This document shows, piece by piece, positions 17,149 to 25,780 of a DNA stretch of 54,831 nucleotides. Each line of letters opens with the position of its first letter. The first letter of the stretch is position 1. The translations under genes were made by a program, and so were the position numbers. Below the pieces are notes generated by a model. It was not told the DNA's origin. It did not search any database and saw only the letters and a list, made by a program, of their open reading frames with translations. The DNA comes from CAZNNH01 sp964574335 (GTDB lineage Bacteria; Acidobacteriota; Vicinamibacteria; Fen-336), in assembly GCA_964574335.1 (NCBI GenBank), contig CAZNNH010000023.1, positions 1 through 54,831 of the forward strand. The letters run 5' to 3'.

Positions 17149-17909
17149 CGGGGCTCCTTCCCGAGCAGGTCGAGACGATCCGCCAACTGTCGCGACTCTG
17201 GAGCGACACGGCCTTCGTCCTGATAGGTGCCAACGCCCTCGCCCTTCAGGTCGATCTCGCGTGGCGGCAGACCAACGACCTGGACCTCGTCCTGTCCGTC
17301 GCCCTTGCCGACTATCCCGCCGGCCTGGCCGCTCTGGCCGGTTGGCGGCAGCGCCCCGAAGGGGAGCACGCTTGGCGGTCGCCGACTGGCGTCGACGTGG
17401 ACGTGGTTCCGGCCGGACCGGACTTGCTCGCGGCAGGCTCCCTGATCTGGCCCCGGAGCGGCTTTCGCATGAGCCTCCTCGGCCTCCGGTTGGCATTCGA
17501 ACACAACGTGACCCTTCACCTGGGAGACAGCCTTTCCCTCCGTGTTGCCGTGACGCCGGTTGTCGTCGTCCTGAAGCTGGTGGCCTTTCTCGAGCGCCCT
17601 GACGCGCGGGAGCATGATCTCGGCGACATCGCCCAGGTCATGGAGTGCTATCTCGACGTGACGGACGACCGTCGATGGGACCTACCGGTCGACTTCGAGG
17701 ACGCGAGCGCCTTCGCGCTCGGCACCGACATACGCACGCTGATCGACAAGGAAGAGCGTACGGCCGTGGAGGAGTTCCTGGAGCAGGCCCGGGACGACGG
17801 TCATCGGACTCATGCCCTGATGATTCGAAATGGTCCCTGGGTGTGGCGACAACACCCCAAGCTACTGGCGGAGCGGCTGATGGCCTTCGAGAAGGGGCTG
17901 CTCGGCTAG
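17145..17909 (+). CDS. AbiEii/AbiGii-like nucleotidyltransferase toxin
   Basis: 254 residues. The N-terminus carries the minimal nucleotidyltransferase pattern: a helix-turn GANALALQ, then QTNDLDLVLSV with the paired acidic residues, and a third acidic strand in GVDVDVVPAG. This is the AbiEii/MNT fold, which transfers nucleotides to tRNA or protein targets and halts growth, giving phage resistance or persistence. The ATG overlaps the stop of the antitoxin gene, so the two are coupled. The 3' end converges on the sensor kinase at 17927 with 17 bp between stops. Whether it is toxic cannot be read from sequence. Confidence 0.82.
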   Translation: MTGLLPEQVETIRQLSRLWSDTAFVLIGANALALQVDLAWRQTNDLDLVLSVALADYPAGLAALAGWRQRPEGEHAWRSPTGVDVDVVPAGPDLLAAGSLIWPRSGFRMSLLGLRLAFEHNVTLHLGDSLSLRVAVTPVVVVLKLVAFLERPDAREHDLGDIAQVMECYLDVTDDRRWDLPVDFEDASAFALGTDIRTLIDKEERTAVEEFLEQARDDGHRTHALMIRNGPWVWRQHPKLLAERLMAFEKGLLG

Positions 17910-17926
17910 AGGCTCGGGTCGGTCGG

Positions 17927-19333
17927 TCAGGCGTCCGGAGCCGGCAGCCAGACCCGGAAGGCGCTTCCTTCACCCACCTCCGAGCGGACGTCGACGCGGC
18001 CGGAATGGGCCTCGACCACCGCCCGGACCAGGCTCAGACCCAGGCCGAGGCCGCGCTCCGAGCGGCTGGCGTCGCCACGGTAGAGGCGTTCCCAGACCCG
18101 GGGGAGGTCGCCCGGGGGGATGCCGATGCCGGTGTCGCGCACCTCGATCGATATCCCGGCATCGGCGGCCTCGGCGGAGACGGCGATGCGCCCGCCCGCC
18201 GGCGTGTACTTGACCGCGTTGTCGACCAGGTTGGCGACCACCTGGCGCAGTCGCTGGCGGTCCGCCCACGCCAGCAGGCCCGGCGCCCCGTGGACCTCGA
18301 GGCGCAGGCCCTTCTCTTCGGCGAGGTCGGCGTACAGCTCGCGGACCTGGTCCAGGAGGGGAGCGAGCTCGACCGCCACGAGCTGAAGACGCATGGTCCC
18401 GGTCTCGGCCTCCGAGATGTCCATCAGGGTGGTGAGCATCCCCTCGATGCGCTCCGACTCCTCCAGGCAGTCGGCCAGCGCCTCGCGGCAGGCCGGGGCG
18501 TCGCCCTCGGCCTGCAACGTGGTCTCTGCGATCCCCCGCAGTCGGGTCAGCGGCGTCCGCAGGTCGTGGGCGACGTTGTCGAGCGAGCCGCGCATGGCCG
18601 CGATCAGGGTCTCGATGCGGTCCAGCATCCCGTTGAAGAGCGTCCCCAGCTCGTCGAGCGGGTCGCCCGCCTGCCGAATGGGCACCCGCGACGCCAGGTG
18701 GCCGGTGTCTACGATCCCGCGCACGAGGGCGATCAGCCGCCGCAGCGGTTGGAGCGCCCAGTGGGTGAGCGCGGCGCCGCCCAGCAGCCCGACCACGACC
18801 GTGGTCAGCAGCAGCACCAAGGCGAGCGCTCGGAAGTGGGTGAGCAGGAGAACACGCGCTTCCGTGCTCTTGCCGACCTGGAACACGGTCCCGTCCTCGA
18901 GGCGCACCGAGGCGACCTCGAGCACCGTCCCACCACGTCCGGGCAGGCGGGCCCACGCCTGCCCGGCGCGCAACCCGGGCGCCTCCAGCTTGTCGAGGTC
19001 GAACTCGCCCCAGTCGGCGGGCATGGTGAAGAAGACCGCCTCGGCCCCGCCACGGCCCAGGACCCGCACGAAGAGCCGCTCGTGGCGGCCGGTCCGGGCA
19101 TCGGTGGCGATCGCCTGGTTGAGCGCGGCCAGGCCCCCGAGCTCGTACTCGGAGACGTAGCGGGCCAGGGTGCTGCGGATCAGGTCGTGGTCGCGCTGCT
19201 CCAGCGAGGCCTCCAGCAGCACGTAGGTCAGGCTGGTGACCGCCAGTGAGCTGACCACGAACAGCGCCGAGTACCACAGCGCCAGACGGAAGCCGAGCGT
19301 CCGGCGCAGTCGGCTAGTCCACCCTGAGGACAT
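17927..19333 (-). CDS. HAMP-containing sensor histidine kinase (CusS/QseC type)
   Basis: 468 residues: two membrane segments (about 15-40 and 165-190) around a periplasmic loop of about 125 residues, a HAMP domain (about 190-245), H-box (NVAHDLRTPLTRLRG) and ATPase (NLVDNAVKYTPAGG, DTGIGIPPGDL, RGLGLGLSLVRA). It should phosphorylate the OmpR-type regulator encoded just upstream; its start overlaps that gene's 3' end by 20 bp, as in many copper or envelope-stress pairs. The closest family resemblance is to heavy-metal sensor kinases, but no metal ligand is evident, so the signal is unknown. Confidence 0.92.
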   Translation of the reverse strand: MSSGWTSRLRRTLGFRLALWYSALFVVSSLAVTSLTYVLLEASLEQRDHDLIRSTLARYVSEYELGGLAALNQAIATDARTGRHERLFVRVLGRGGAEAVFFTMPADWGEFDLDKLEAPGLRAGQAWARLPGRGGTVLEVASVRLEDGTVFQVGKSTEARVLLLTHFRALALVLLLTTVVVGLLGGAALTHWALQPLRRLIALVRGIVDTGHLASRVPIRQAGDPLDELGTLFNGMLDRIETLIAAMRGSLDNVAHDLRTPLTRLRGIAETTLQAEGDAPACREALADCLEESERIEGMLTTLMDISEAETGTMRLQLVAVELAPLLDQVRELYADLAEEKGLRLEVHGAPGLLAWADRQRLRQVVANLVDNAVKYTPAGGRIAVSAEAADAGISIEVRDTGIGIPPGDLPRVWERLYRGDASRSERGLGLGLSLVRAVVEAHSGRVDVRSEVGEGSAFRVWLPAPDA

Positions 19334-19988
19334 AGCCCATCCCGCGCAGGGTATGGATCAGCTTGCGGTCGAACCCCTTGTCGACCTTCTCCCGGAGCCG
19401 GTGGACCAGGACGTCCACCACGTTGGTGCGGGGGTCGAAGCTGTAGTCCCAGACGTGGGAGAGGATCATCGCCTTCGAGACCACGCGGCTGGCGTTGCGC
19501 ATCAGGTACTCGAGCAGGGCGAGCTCCCGGGGCCGCAGCTCCAGGCGCTGGCCGGCCCGTTCCACCCGGCGGCTCACCAGGTCGAGGGTCAGGTCGGCGA
19601 CGGCGAGCCGGGTCGGCTCGGCTACGGCGCTGCAGCGCCGCAGCAAGGCCTGAAGACGCGCCAGCAGCTCGGCGAAGGCGAACGGCTTGGTCAGGTAGTC
19701 GTCGCCGCCGGTCTGCAGGCCCTTGACCCGGTCGTCGACCGAGCGCCGGGCGCTCAGGATCAGGACCGGCATCTTCTTCCCCTGCCGCCGCAGCTCCTCG
19801 ATCAGGCTGAGCCCGTCGCGGCGGGGGAGCATCAGGTCGACGACCGCGGCGTCGTACGGCTCGGAGAGCGCCAGCCGCAGGCCTTCCTCTCCGTCGTGGG
19901 CGCGATCCACGGCATAGCCCGCCTGCCGAAGTCCCTTCTCGAGGAAGGAGCCGATCGTGGCGTCGTCCTCGACGACGAGCAGGCGCAT
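19314..19988 (-). CDS. OmpR family response regulator
   Basis: 224 residues. Receiver domain with D51 (VVDLMLPRRDG) and K101 (YLTKPFAF), then a winged-helix DNA-binding domain (LELRPRELALLEYLMRN, RTNVVDVLVHRLREKVD, IHTLRGMGYVLR). Standard DNA-binding output for the neighbouring HAMP kinase. The ATG at 19988 follows AGGGA, and a TATCCT -10-like hexamer lies on the minus strand at 20028-20023. Full length for the CusR/IrlR/QseB group. Confidence 0.95.
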   Translation of the reverse strand: MRLLVVEDDATIGSFLEKGLRQAGYAVDRAHDGEEGLRLALSEPYDAAVVDLMLPRRDGLSLIEELRRQGKKMPVLILSARRSVDDRVKGLQTGGDDYLTKPFAFAELLARLQALLRRCSAVAEPTRLAVADLTLDLVSRRVERAGQRLELRPRELALLEYLMRNASRVVSKAMILSHVWDYSFDPRTNVVDVLVHRLREKVDKGFDRKLIHTLRGMGYVLRVD

Positions 19989-20060
19989 GCGGTTCCCTGG
20001 TCAGTCCACCTGAGGCGGGGCCAGGATAGCCTGCCCGGTGGCGGAACGCCACGGGAGCTA

Positions 20061-20076
20061 CCACCCACAAGGGTGG
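20061..20076 (-). terminator. Small GC hairpin after vapC
   Basis: CCACCC-ACAA-GGGTGG forms a six-pair stem with a four-base loop, 17 bp past the vapC stop codon. There is no T-tract, so intrinsic termination is uncertain. Confidence 0.35.
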
Positions 20077-20092
20077 CGGGCGGCCCTGAGGC

Positions 20093-20482
20093 TCACAGGG
20101 CCGGCACGACGTCAGTACGCGCGAAGTCGTTGCCCTTGAAGAGCAGCGGCTCGCCCGAGTGCCGGGACAGCGCGTACGCGCAGCAGTCGCCGAGGTTCAG
20201 GCCGGCAGGGTGCTTGCCCTTTCCGTACCTCTGCCACGCTTCCCTCGCCAGGCGGAGGTGGTCCTGAGTGAAGGACACCACGTCTACCCCCGCGTGGTGG
20301 AAGAGGAGGTCGAGCTCGCGGACGCCGGCAGGGCCCTTTCGGACCGAGACGACGATGGCCGCCTCGAACGCGTTGACCGCGCTCATCAGCCGTTGACCGG
20401 CCGCGGCAAGCGCGGTGGCGAAGGCATCGCGCTCCGGCTCCCTGAACAGGATCGCCAGGACCGCGGAGGAGTCGAGGACCAT
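20093..20482 (-). CDS. vapC: VapC-type PIN-domain ribonuclease toxin
   Basis: 129 residues, a typical VapC length. The PIN acidic residues are present: D4 (MVLDSSAVLAIL), E40 (NAFEAAIV), D99 (NLGDCCAYAL) and D119 (GNDFARTD). VapC toxins are Mg2+-dependent endoribonucleases that cut tRNA or rRNA. The ATG immediately follows the TAG of the antitoxin gene with no gap, so translation is coupled. Closest to the Rv0623/Rv0624-like VapBC group by the layout of the antitoxin. Confidence 0.93.
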   Translation of the reverse strand: MVLDSSAVLAILFREPERDAFATALAAAGQRLMSAVNAFEAAIVVSVRKGPAGVRELDLLFHHAGVDVVSFTQDHLRLAREAWQRYGKGKHPAGLNLGDCCAYALSRHSGEPLLFKGNDFARTDVVPAL

Positions 20483-20737
20483 CTAGCGAAAGGCCCCCCG
20501 CTCGTCATAGCCCAGGATCTCCTCGGCGCTCCGGGCATCGAGGTCGGGGAGTGCGGCGCATCGTTCCGACACTTCCAGGATGGCGTTGCGCACGGAAGGA
20601 GCGGCTGTTCGTCCTCGCGCCCGCCGAAGGGCCTGCTCGAGGGCATCGATGACTGACGCGGTGATGGTGCTGCCGGTCTCCCGGGCCAGCTCCTTGGCGA
20701 GCCGCTCCGCCTCGCCATTCTTGATGCTCAAGGCCAT
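20483..20737 (-). CDS. vapB: VapB-type antitoxin (Rv0623-like)
   Basis: 84 residues. Its N-terminus (MALSIKNGEAERLAKELARETGSTITASV) begins with the short strand-helix pattern of the PSK-type transcription-factor antitoxins, and its acidic C-terminal part should wrap the toxin. It directly precedes vapC. The start is supported by AGGGGG six bases upstream. A TAGAAT hexamer (20772-20767, minus) would give a leader of about 23 nt, and a directly repeated heptamer in the same region may be its operator. Confidence 0.92.
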   Translation of the reverse strand: MALSIKNGEAERLAKELARETGSTITASVIDALEQALRRARGRTAAPSVRNAILEVSERCAALPDLDARSAEEILGYDERGAFR

Positions 20738-20747
20738 CCCTTACCCC

Positions 20748-20776
20748 CTACCACCTATTCAGGATGATTCTACCAC
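20748..20776 (-). promoter_or_regulatory. vapBC promoter with repeated heptamer
   Basis: On the minus strand GTGGTAG occurs twice (20776-20770 and 20754-20748), 22 bp apart, which is two helical turns. TAGAAT (20772-20767) overlaps the first copy. A VapB dimer could bind both on one face of the helix and block transcription; this is an inference from spacing alone. Confidence 0.4.
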
Positions 20777-20890
20777 GAAGGGGTCTCCTGTGGTGGCCGG
20801 TTCAGTAGCAGGGAATCTCCCGGGTCGCACAGCGGCTAGACTGGAACGGGTCGAGCTGGGGCGCTGGAGCCCCCGGCCCGGGAGGTGGCG

Positions 20891-21967
20891 ATGAGCAGCC
20901 AGAAGGGTACCGAGCGAAAGGCGGCGCCGAGCCGCCGCGACTTCATGAAGGCCGGCGGCGTCGCCACGGCGGCGGTCCTCGCCCACTCCGGCCTGCCCCG
21001 GGCGGCGCGTGCCCTGCCCGCGCTCCCCATGAACCCCCGAACCGCCCAGAGCCTCCCCACCCGGAACCTGGGCCTCACCGGCCACCGGGTCGGCATCTTC
21101 AGTCTGGGAGGCCAATCGGCGCTGGAGCGGGCGGAGAACCACGAGGTGGCGGTGCCCATCGTCGAGCGCGCCCTCGACCTCGGCATCAACTACATCGACA
21201 CCTCGTCCATCTACGGGGGACCCGAGCGCTGGAGCGAGCGCTACATCGGCGAGGTGATGAAGAAGCGGCGCTCCGAGGCCTTCCTGGCCAGCAAGACCAA
21301 GGAGCGCTCCCGGGACGGCTCGCTGCGGATGCTCGACAGGTCCCTCGAGCTGCTGCAGACCGACCACCTCGACCTGTGGCAGCTTCACGACATCGGCCTG
21401 GTCGAGGACGTGGACGCCGTGTTCGCCAAGGGCGGGGCGATGGAGGCCCTGCTGGAGGCCCGCGACCAGAAGGTGGTGCGCCACCTCGGCCTCACCGGTC
21501 ACTTCCGCCCGGACGCCCTGCTGGAGGCGATGCGGCGCTTCCGGTTCGACGCCATCCTGCTGGCGGTCAACGCCGCCGACCCCCATCGCTTCAGCTTCGT
21601 CGCCGAGCTGCTGCCGGCGGCGGTGGAGCAGCAGATGGGCATCATCGGCATGAAGGTGCCGGCCCGGGGCCGGATCCTGTCCACCTGGACGCCGCCGCCC
21701 CTGGAGAGGCAGCGGCACTCCTGGGAAGGCGCCGTGATCGCCAACGGTCCCGGGACCCTCACCATGCGCGAGGCCATGGCCTACGCCCTTTCGCATCCGG
21801 TGTCCACGGTGATCGTGGGCTGTGACTCGATCCAGCAGCTCGAGGAGAACGTCCAGATCGCCCGGGAGTTCACGCCGCTCAGCGCCCGGCAGATGGCCGA
21901 GCTGACGAAGCGGGCGGAGCCGGTGGCCGACCAGGCGCTCTTCTTCCGGTTCGTCTCTCGGGCCTGA
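20891..21967 (+). CDS. Tat-exported aldo/keto reductase
   Basis: 358 residues. The N-terminus has a twin-arginine signal (SRRDFMKAGGVATAAVLA) ahead of a TIM-barrel aldo/keto reductase. The tetrad is visible: Asp and Tyr in DTSSIYGG, Lys in ASKTKERS, His in LWQLHDI. Exported AKRs of this kind occur in sugar-degradation loci; substrate and cofactor are not determined. The start at ATG 20891 is set by GGAGG five bases upstream (20881-20885); a GTG at 20885 overlaps that site. A TAGACT hexamer at 20837-20842 may be the -10. The gene converges on the GH35 gene with a 6-bp gap. Confidence 0.88.
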   Translation: MSSQKGTERKAAPSRRDFMKAGGVATAAVLAHSGLPRAARALPALPMNPRTAQSLPTRNLGLTGHRVGIFSLGGQSALERAENHEVAVPIVERALDLGINYIDTSSIYGGPERWSERYIGEVMKKRRSEAFLASKTKERSRDGSLRMLDRSLELLQTDHLDLWQLHDIGLVEDVDAVFAKGGAMEALLEARDQKVVRHLGLTGHFRPDALLEAMRRFRFDAILLAVNAADPHRFSFVAELLPAAVEQQMGIIGMKVPARGRILSTWTPPPLERQRHSWEGAVIANGPGTLTMREAMAYALSHPVSTVIVGCDSIQQLEENVQIAREFTPLSARQMAELTKRAEPVADQALFFRFVSRA

Positions 21968-21973
21968 CTCGGC

Positions 21974-23635
21974 TCAGTACTCGGCCATCCGTACCTTGAG
22001 CACCTGGGGTCGGTCGGTGAAGTTCAGGCCGTAGTCGGTCTGATCGCCGCTCCAGACCCGCTCGAAGACCCAGCTTCGGTCCTGGTAGTGGCCTTCCTCG
22101 ACCCGGGCCAGCATCGCGTGCTTCTCCGGCCCGGGCTGGTCGAGGTCGAAGGAGATCCGGGCGTGGCGGCCGATCACCAGGAGCTCGTCGGGGCCCAGCC
22201 GCGCGATCAAGGCGCCTCCCGCCGGCTGGTCGGCGGACGCCGGCGGGTCGGCGTTCGGGAACCACTCCGGCATCCCGAACTGCCACTGGCCGTACTGAAC
22301 TCTCGCCCGCCACTTGCCGAGATGGAGGACCTGCTCGGCGTTGTCGTCGGGCTTGCTGGCGCCCCACACCTCGCCTTCCAAGGCCAGCCGGGCCCATTCG
22401 CGGGCCATCAGGGCCAGCACCCGGTAGTTCAGGGCGAAGGGCTCGAGCGTCTCCTCGGTCACCTGCTTGGCGCCCAGCGGGTAGTTCGAGTAGCCGGTGT
22501 AGTCGATGCCGAAGGGGGCGAAGCCGATCCCGTGCCGGCCCAGCACCGGGAAGAGGTATCGAGCGAAGGGCCGGTCGCTGCCGATCTCGGCCACGAAGAG
22601 GGCGTTGTCGGTCCGGCCGTAGTGGTCGAGCACCGCCATCACCTTGCGGTCGTCCCGGAGGTAGATGTCGGGCGAGATGAAGTCGAGCGAAGGGGCGGCG
22701 GCCTTCCACACGTCGAGGACGTTGTGGGTCGGGCCGCCGCTCGAATAGGTGAGGGGGGCCTGGGGGTCGATCGGGTCGCGCAAGGCGGCGTTGACGTACA
22801 TGGGGACCGGGTGGGCGGCCTTGCCGGCCGCCGCCACCTGCTCGACGAAGCGGGCGATGTGCCAGGCGTGGAAGGACTCGTCGGCGTCCGCTCCGAAGAC
22901 CTCGGCCCAGGCTCCGGGCCTCCGGCCCATCGCCGCGACCAGCTCCTGGGGGACCTGGCCCTCGAACAGCCGCTGGGCGGCCGGCGAGTAGTCCCTGACG
23001 CTGCCGTAGGTGCCGGTTTCGTTCTCCACCTGGACCAGGATCACGGTGTGCTGCCGGTCGACCTCTTCCAGGTGCTCCATCAGGGCCACGAAGGCCTTCC
23101 GGTCGGCGTCGAGGGTCGCCGGGTGGACGGGCGAGAGCGAGTCGCGCTGGCCGCCGTCTTTGGTGATCACCCGAGGGAAGCGCTGGTTGTCGAGCTTGAC
23201 CCAGGCCGGCGCGTACTTGGGGGAGTTGTTCTTCCAGGTGGCGAACCACAGCAGCACCAGCCGCACCCGGTGCTCCCGAGCCTGCTCGAGCAGGGTGTCG
23301 AGGAACGAGAAGTCGAAGACGCCCTCCGTGGGCTCGATCTGCTCCCAGGCGATGGGCATCTGCAGCGTGTTGGCGTGCAGGTACGCGACCGCCGGCCAGA
23401 CGCTCGGCAACGCCGCCTCGTAGTTGCTCGAGTTGTTGGCCTGGGCGGCCAGCATCAGGAACGGCTCGCCATCGACCAGGAGGGCGTGACGACCGTTGCG
23501 CTCGACGAGCCGCGGCCTTTCCGTCTCGGCACCCGAGAGAGCCTGCGCGGAGAGGATAGCGGTGGCCGCTGTCAGGGCGACCCAGGTCAGGGACGGGCGC
23601 CGCGGCGCCTTGCGGGACGTGTCGGTCGTGACCAC
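21974..23635 (-). CDS. Secreted GH35-type beta-galactosidase with DUF5597 domain
   Basis: 553 residues from a GTG start. A signal peptide (about residues 15-35) precedes a TIM barrel with the GH35 acid/base motif VQVENETGTYGS and a probable nucleophile in LFVAEIGSDRP. The C-terminal part matches DUF5597-containing enzymes (LNYRVLALMAREWARL, ISFDLDQPG). Family role: removal of terminal beta-galactose, or a related activity, in the periplasm. The GTG at 23635 is chosen for GGAGG seven bases upstream, and TACACT at 23673-23668 is a plausible -10. It lies beside an AKR and close to two other secreted glycosidases. Confidence 0.87.
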   Translation of the reverse strand: MVTTDTSRKAPRRPSLTWVALTAATAILSAQALSGAETERPRLVERNGRHALLVDGEPFLMLAAQANNSSNYEAALPSVWPAVAYLHANTLQMPIAWEQIEPTEGVFDFSFLDTLLEQAREHRVRLVLLWFATWKNNSPKYAPAWVKLDNQRFPRVITKDGGQRDSLSPVHPATLDADRKAFVALMEHLEEVDRQHTVILVQVENETGTYGSVRDYSPAAQRLFEGQVPQELVAAMGRRPGAWAEVFGADADESFHAWHIARFVEQVAAAGKAAHPVPMYVNAALRDPIDPQAPLTYSSGGPTHNVLDVWKAAAPSLDFISPDIYLRDDRKVMAVLDHYGRTDNALFVAEIGSDRPFARYLFPVLGRHGIGFAPFGIDYTGYSNYPLGAKQVTEETLEPFALNYRVLALMAREWARLALEGEVWGASKPDDNAEQVLHLGKWRARVQYGQWQFGMPEWFPNADPPASADQPAGGALIARLGPDELLVIGRHARISFDLDQPGPEKHAMLARVEEGHYQDRSWVFERVWSGDQTDYGLNFTDRPQVLKVRMAEY

Positions 23636-23703
23636 GGGCAAGCCTCCTTCGGTTGTCAGCCCGCGGCAGTGTACCTCGCTCCGGTCCGGGGTGCGGCGCG
23701 GGC

Positions 23704-24321
23704 TCACGTGCTGGGCTGGGCGAAGCGCAGGTAGGGGAGGGCGTCGGCGACCCGGGCCGCCTCGGCCGCCCCGTCGAGCAGTTGCCCGATCGGGTCCCAT
23801 TGCCCGTTGACGAGGGCCTCGCGCGCGCCGGGCTTCATCCAGAAGCAGAAGCGCTGCGCCCCCGCCGTCACCTCCTGGGCCTCCAGATCGACCCGCACCT
23901 CGATCCCGGGCTCCCGCTCGACCCGCTCGGCCAGCGCCATCGCCGCACGGTGGCTGACGCAGGCGCACGGGATGCCGAGCGCGGTTGCGTTGCCGGCGAA
24001 GATCTCGGCGAAGCTCTCGGCCACGATCGCGCGGAAGCCGCTCCTGGTCAACGCCTGCGGGGCGTGCTCACGCGAAGAGCCGCAGCCGAAGTTGGCGCCC
24101 GAGAGCAGGACGGTTGCGCCCGCGAAGCGCGGGTCGTCGAGCGTGTTGGGCCTCCGCGAGCCGTCCTCGAAGAAGCGCAGGTCGTGGAAGAGGTGCGCGC
24201 CGAGGCCGTCGAACGAGACGCACCTCATGAAGCGCGCCGGGAGGATGCGGTCGGTGTCGATGTCGTCGCCGGAGACGGGGACGGCGCGTCCGGCCACGCT
24301 TCTGATCTTGCCCTGAGCCAT
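23704..24321 (-). CDS. leuD: 3-Isopropylmalate dehydratase small subunit
   Basis: 205 residues. The aconitase swivel domain is clear from GDDIDTDRILPARFM and GCGSSREHAPQAL. With LeuC it isomerises 2-isopropylmalate to 3-isopropylmalate in leucine synthesis in the cytoplasm. It follows leuC with a 21-bp gap on the same strand, so one transcript is expected. No other leu gene is visible here. Length is normal for the family. Confidence 0.97.
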   Translation of the reverse strand: MAQGKIRSVAGRAVPVSGDDIDTDRILPARFMRCVSFDGLGAHLFHDLRFFEDGSRRPNTLDDPRFAGATVLLSGANFGCGSSREHAPQALTRSGFRAIVAESFAEIFAGNATALGIPCACVSHRAAMALAERVEREPGIEVRVDLEAQEVTAGAQRFCFWMKPGAREALVNGQWDPIGQLLDGAAEAARVADALPYLRFAQPST

Positions 24322-24342
24322 CTCGTTTCTCCTGATCGCCGG

Positions 24343-25755
24343 TCAGGCGATCGAAAAGACCTCGCGGGCGTCGGCCAGGTGGCCGCGGATCGCGGCGGCC
24401 GCCACCATCAACGGGCTCATCAGCACGGTGCGGCCGGTGGCGCTTCCCTGCCGCCCCTTGAAGTTGCGGTTGGAGGAGGAGGCGCAGAGCTGTCCTCCGA
24501 TCAGCTTGTCGGGGTTCATCGCTACGCACATCGAGCAGCCGGGTCCACGCCACTCGAAGCCGGCTTCCCTGAAGACACCGGCCAACCCCTCCGCCTCGGC
24601 CAGGCGCGCCACCTCGGCTGACCCGGGGACCACCAGCGCGCGAACGCCGGGTGCCACCTTCCGGCCCTCGATCCAGCGGGCCACCGTCCGGAGGTCCGAG
24701 AGCCGGCCGTTCGTGCAGCTCCCGATGAAGGCGACGTCGACCGGGAGACCTTCGATCCTCGACCCCGGCTCGAGCGACATGTAGTCGAGGGCCTCCTGGA
24801 TCGAGGCCCGCTCCGCGAGGGTCTTGCCGTCCTCGACCCGCGGGATGCGCTCCCCGACGCCGATCGCCTGCCCGGGGTGGATGCCCCAGGTGACGGTGGG
24901 TGGGATCGCGGCAGCGTCGAGGCGCACCACGTCGTCGTAGACCGCGTCCTCGTCGGAGGCGAGCGAGCGCCACCAGGCGACCGCCTGGTCCCAGGCTCGC
25001 CCGTTCGGCGCCAGCTCACGGCCTTCGAGGTGGTCGAAGGTCTTCTGGTCGGGGTTCACGTAGCCGACCCGGGCGCCGCCTTCGATCGCCATGTTGCACA
25101 GCGTCATCCGCTCTTCCATCTCGAGGGACTCGACGGCCTCCCCGGCGTACTCGTAGGCGTAGCCGGTTCCGCCGTCGACACCGAGCAGGCGGATGGTGTG
25201 GAGGGCCAGGTCCTTGGCCGAGACGCCCGGGCGCAGCCGGCCCCGCACCTCGACCCGTCGGACCTTGAGCGGCCAGAGGCTGAGCGTCTGCGTCGCCAGG
25301 ACGTCACGCACCTGCGTCGTCCCGATGCCGAAGGCCACCGCTCCGAACGCGCCGTGGGTGGAGGTGTGGGAGTCGCCGCAGGCGATGACCATGCCCGGCT
25401 GGGTGAGACCCAGCTCGGGTCCGATCACGTGCACGATGCCCTGGCGGCCGGAAGCGGTGTCGAAGAGGCGGATCCCGAGCTCACGGCAGGCCCTCTCGAG
25501 GGCCACGACCATCTCCTCGGCGAGGGCGTCCTGGAACGGCCGTGAGCCGCCGTCCGTGGGCACGACGTGATCCACGGTCGCGAAGGTGCGATCGGGACGG
25601 GCGACCTCCAAGCCCAGCTCGCGCAGCATTCCGAAGGCCTGTGGGCTGGTCACCTCGTGGATGAGGTGCAGACCCACGAAAAGCTGCGCCTGGCCGTTCG
25701 GCAGCGTCCGCACGACGTGCTGGTCCCAGACCTTGTGGAAGAGACTCTTGCCCAC
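24343..25755 (-). CDS. leuC: 3-Isopropylmalate dehydratase large subunit
   Basis: 470 residues. Signature sequences include CGDSHTSTHGAFG and the 4Fe-4S ligands in GSCTNGRLSD and GCSMCVAMNPD. The start is GTG 25755, four bases after GGAGGG, which gives the usual N-terminus GKSLFHKVWDQHVV. A strong hairpin lies in the leader just upstream of the ribosome binding site. A LysR regulator is divergent from it and is the obvious candidate controller. Confidence 0.97.
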   Translation of the reverse strand: MGKSLFHKVWDQHVVRTLPNGQAQLFVGLHLIHEVTSPQAFGMLRELGLEVARPDRTFATVDHVVPTDGGSRPFQDALAEEMVVALERACRELGIRLFDTASGRQGIVHVIGPELGLTQPGMVIACGDSHTSTHGAFGAVAFGIGTTQVRDVLATQTLSLWPLKVRRVEVRGRLRPGVSAKDLALHTIRLLGVDGGTGYAYEYAGEAVESLEMEERMTLCNMAIEGGARVGYVNPDQKTFDHLEGRELAPNGRAWDQAVAWWRSLASDEDAVYDDVVRLDAAAIPPTVTWGIHPGQAIGVGERIPRVEDGKTLAERASIQEALDYMSLEPGSRIEGLPVDVAFIGSCTNGRLSDLRTVARWIEGRKVAPGVRALVVPGSAEVARLAEAEGLAGVFREAGFEWRGPGCSMCVAMNPDKLIGGQLCASSSNRNFKGRQGSATGRTVLMSPLMVAAAAIRGHLADAREVFSIA

Positions 25756-25780
25756 CTGACCCTCCTCGAGCGCTCGCCGT

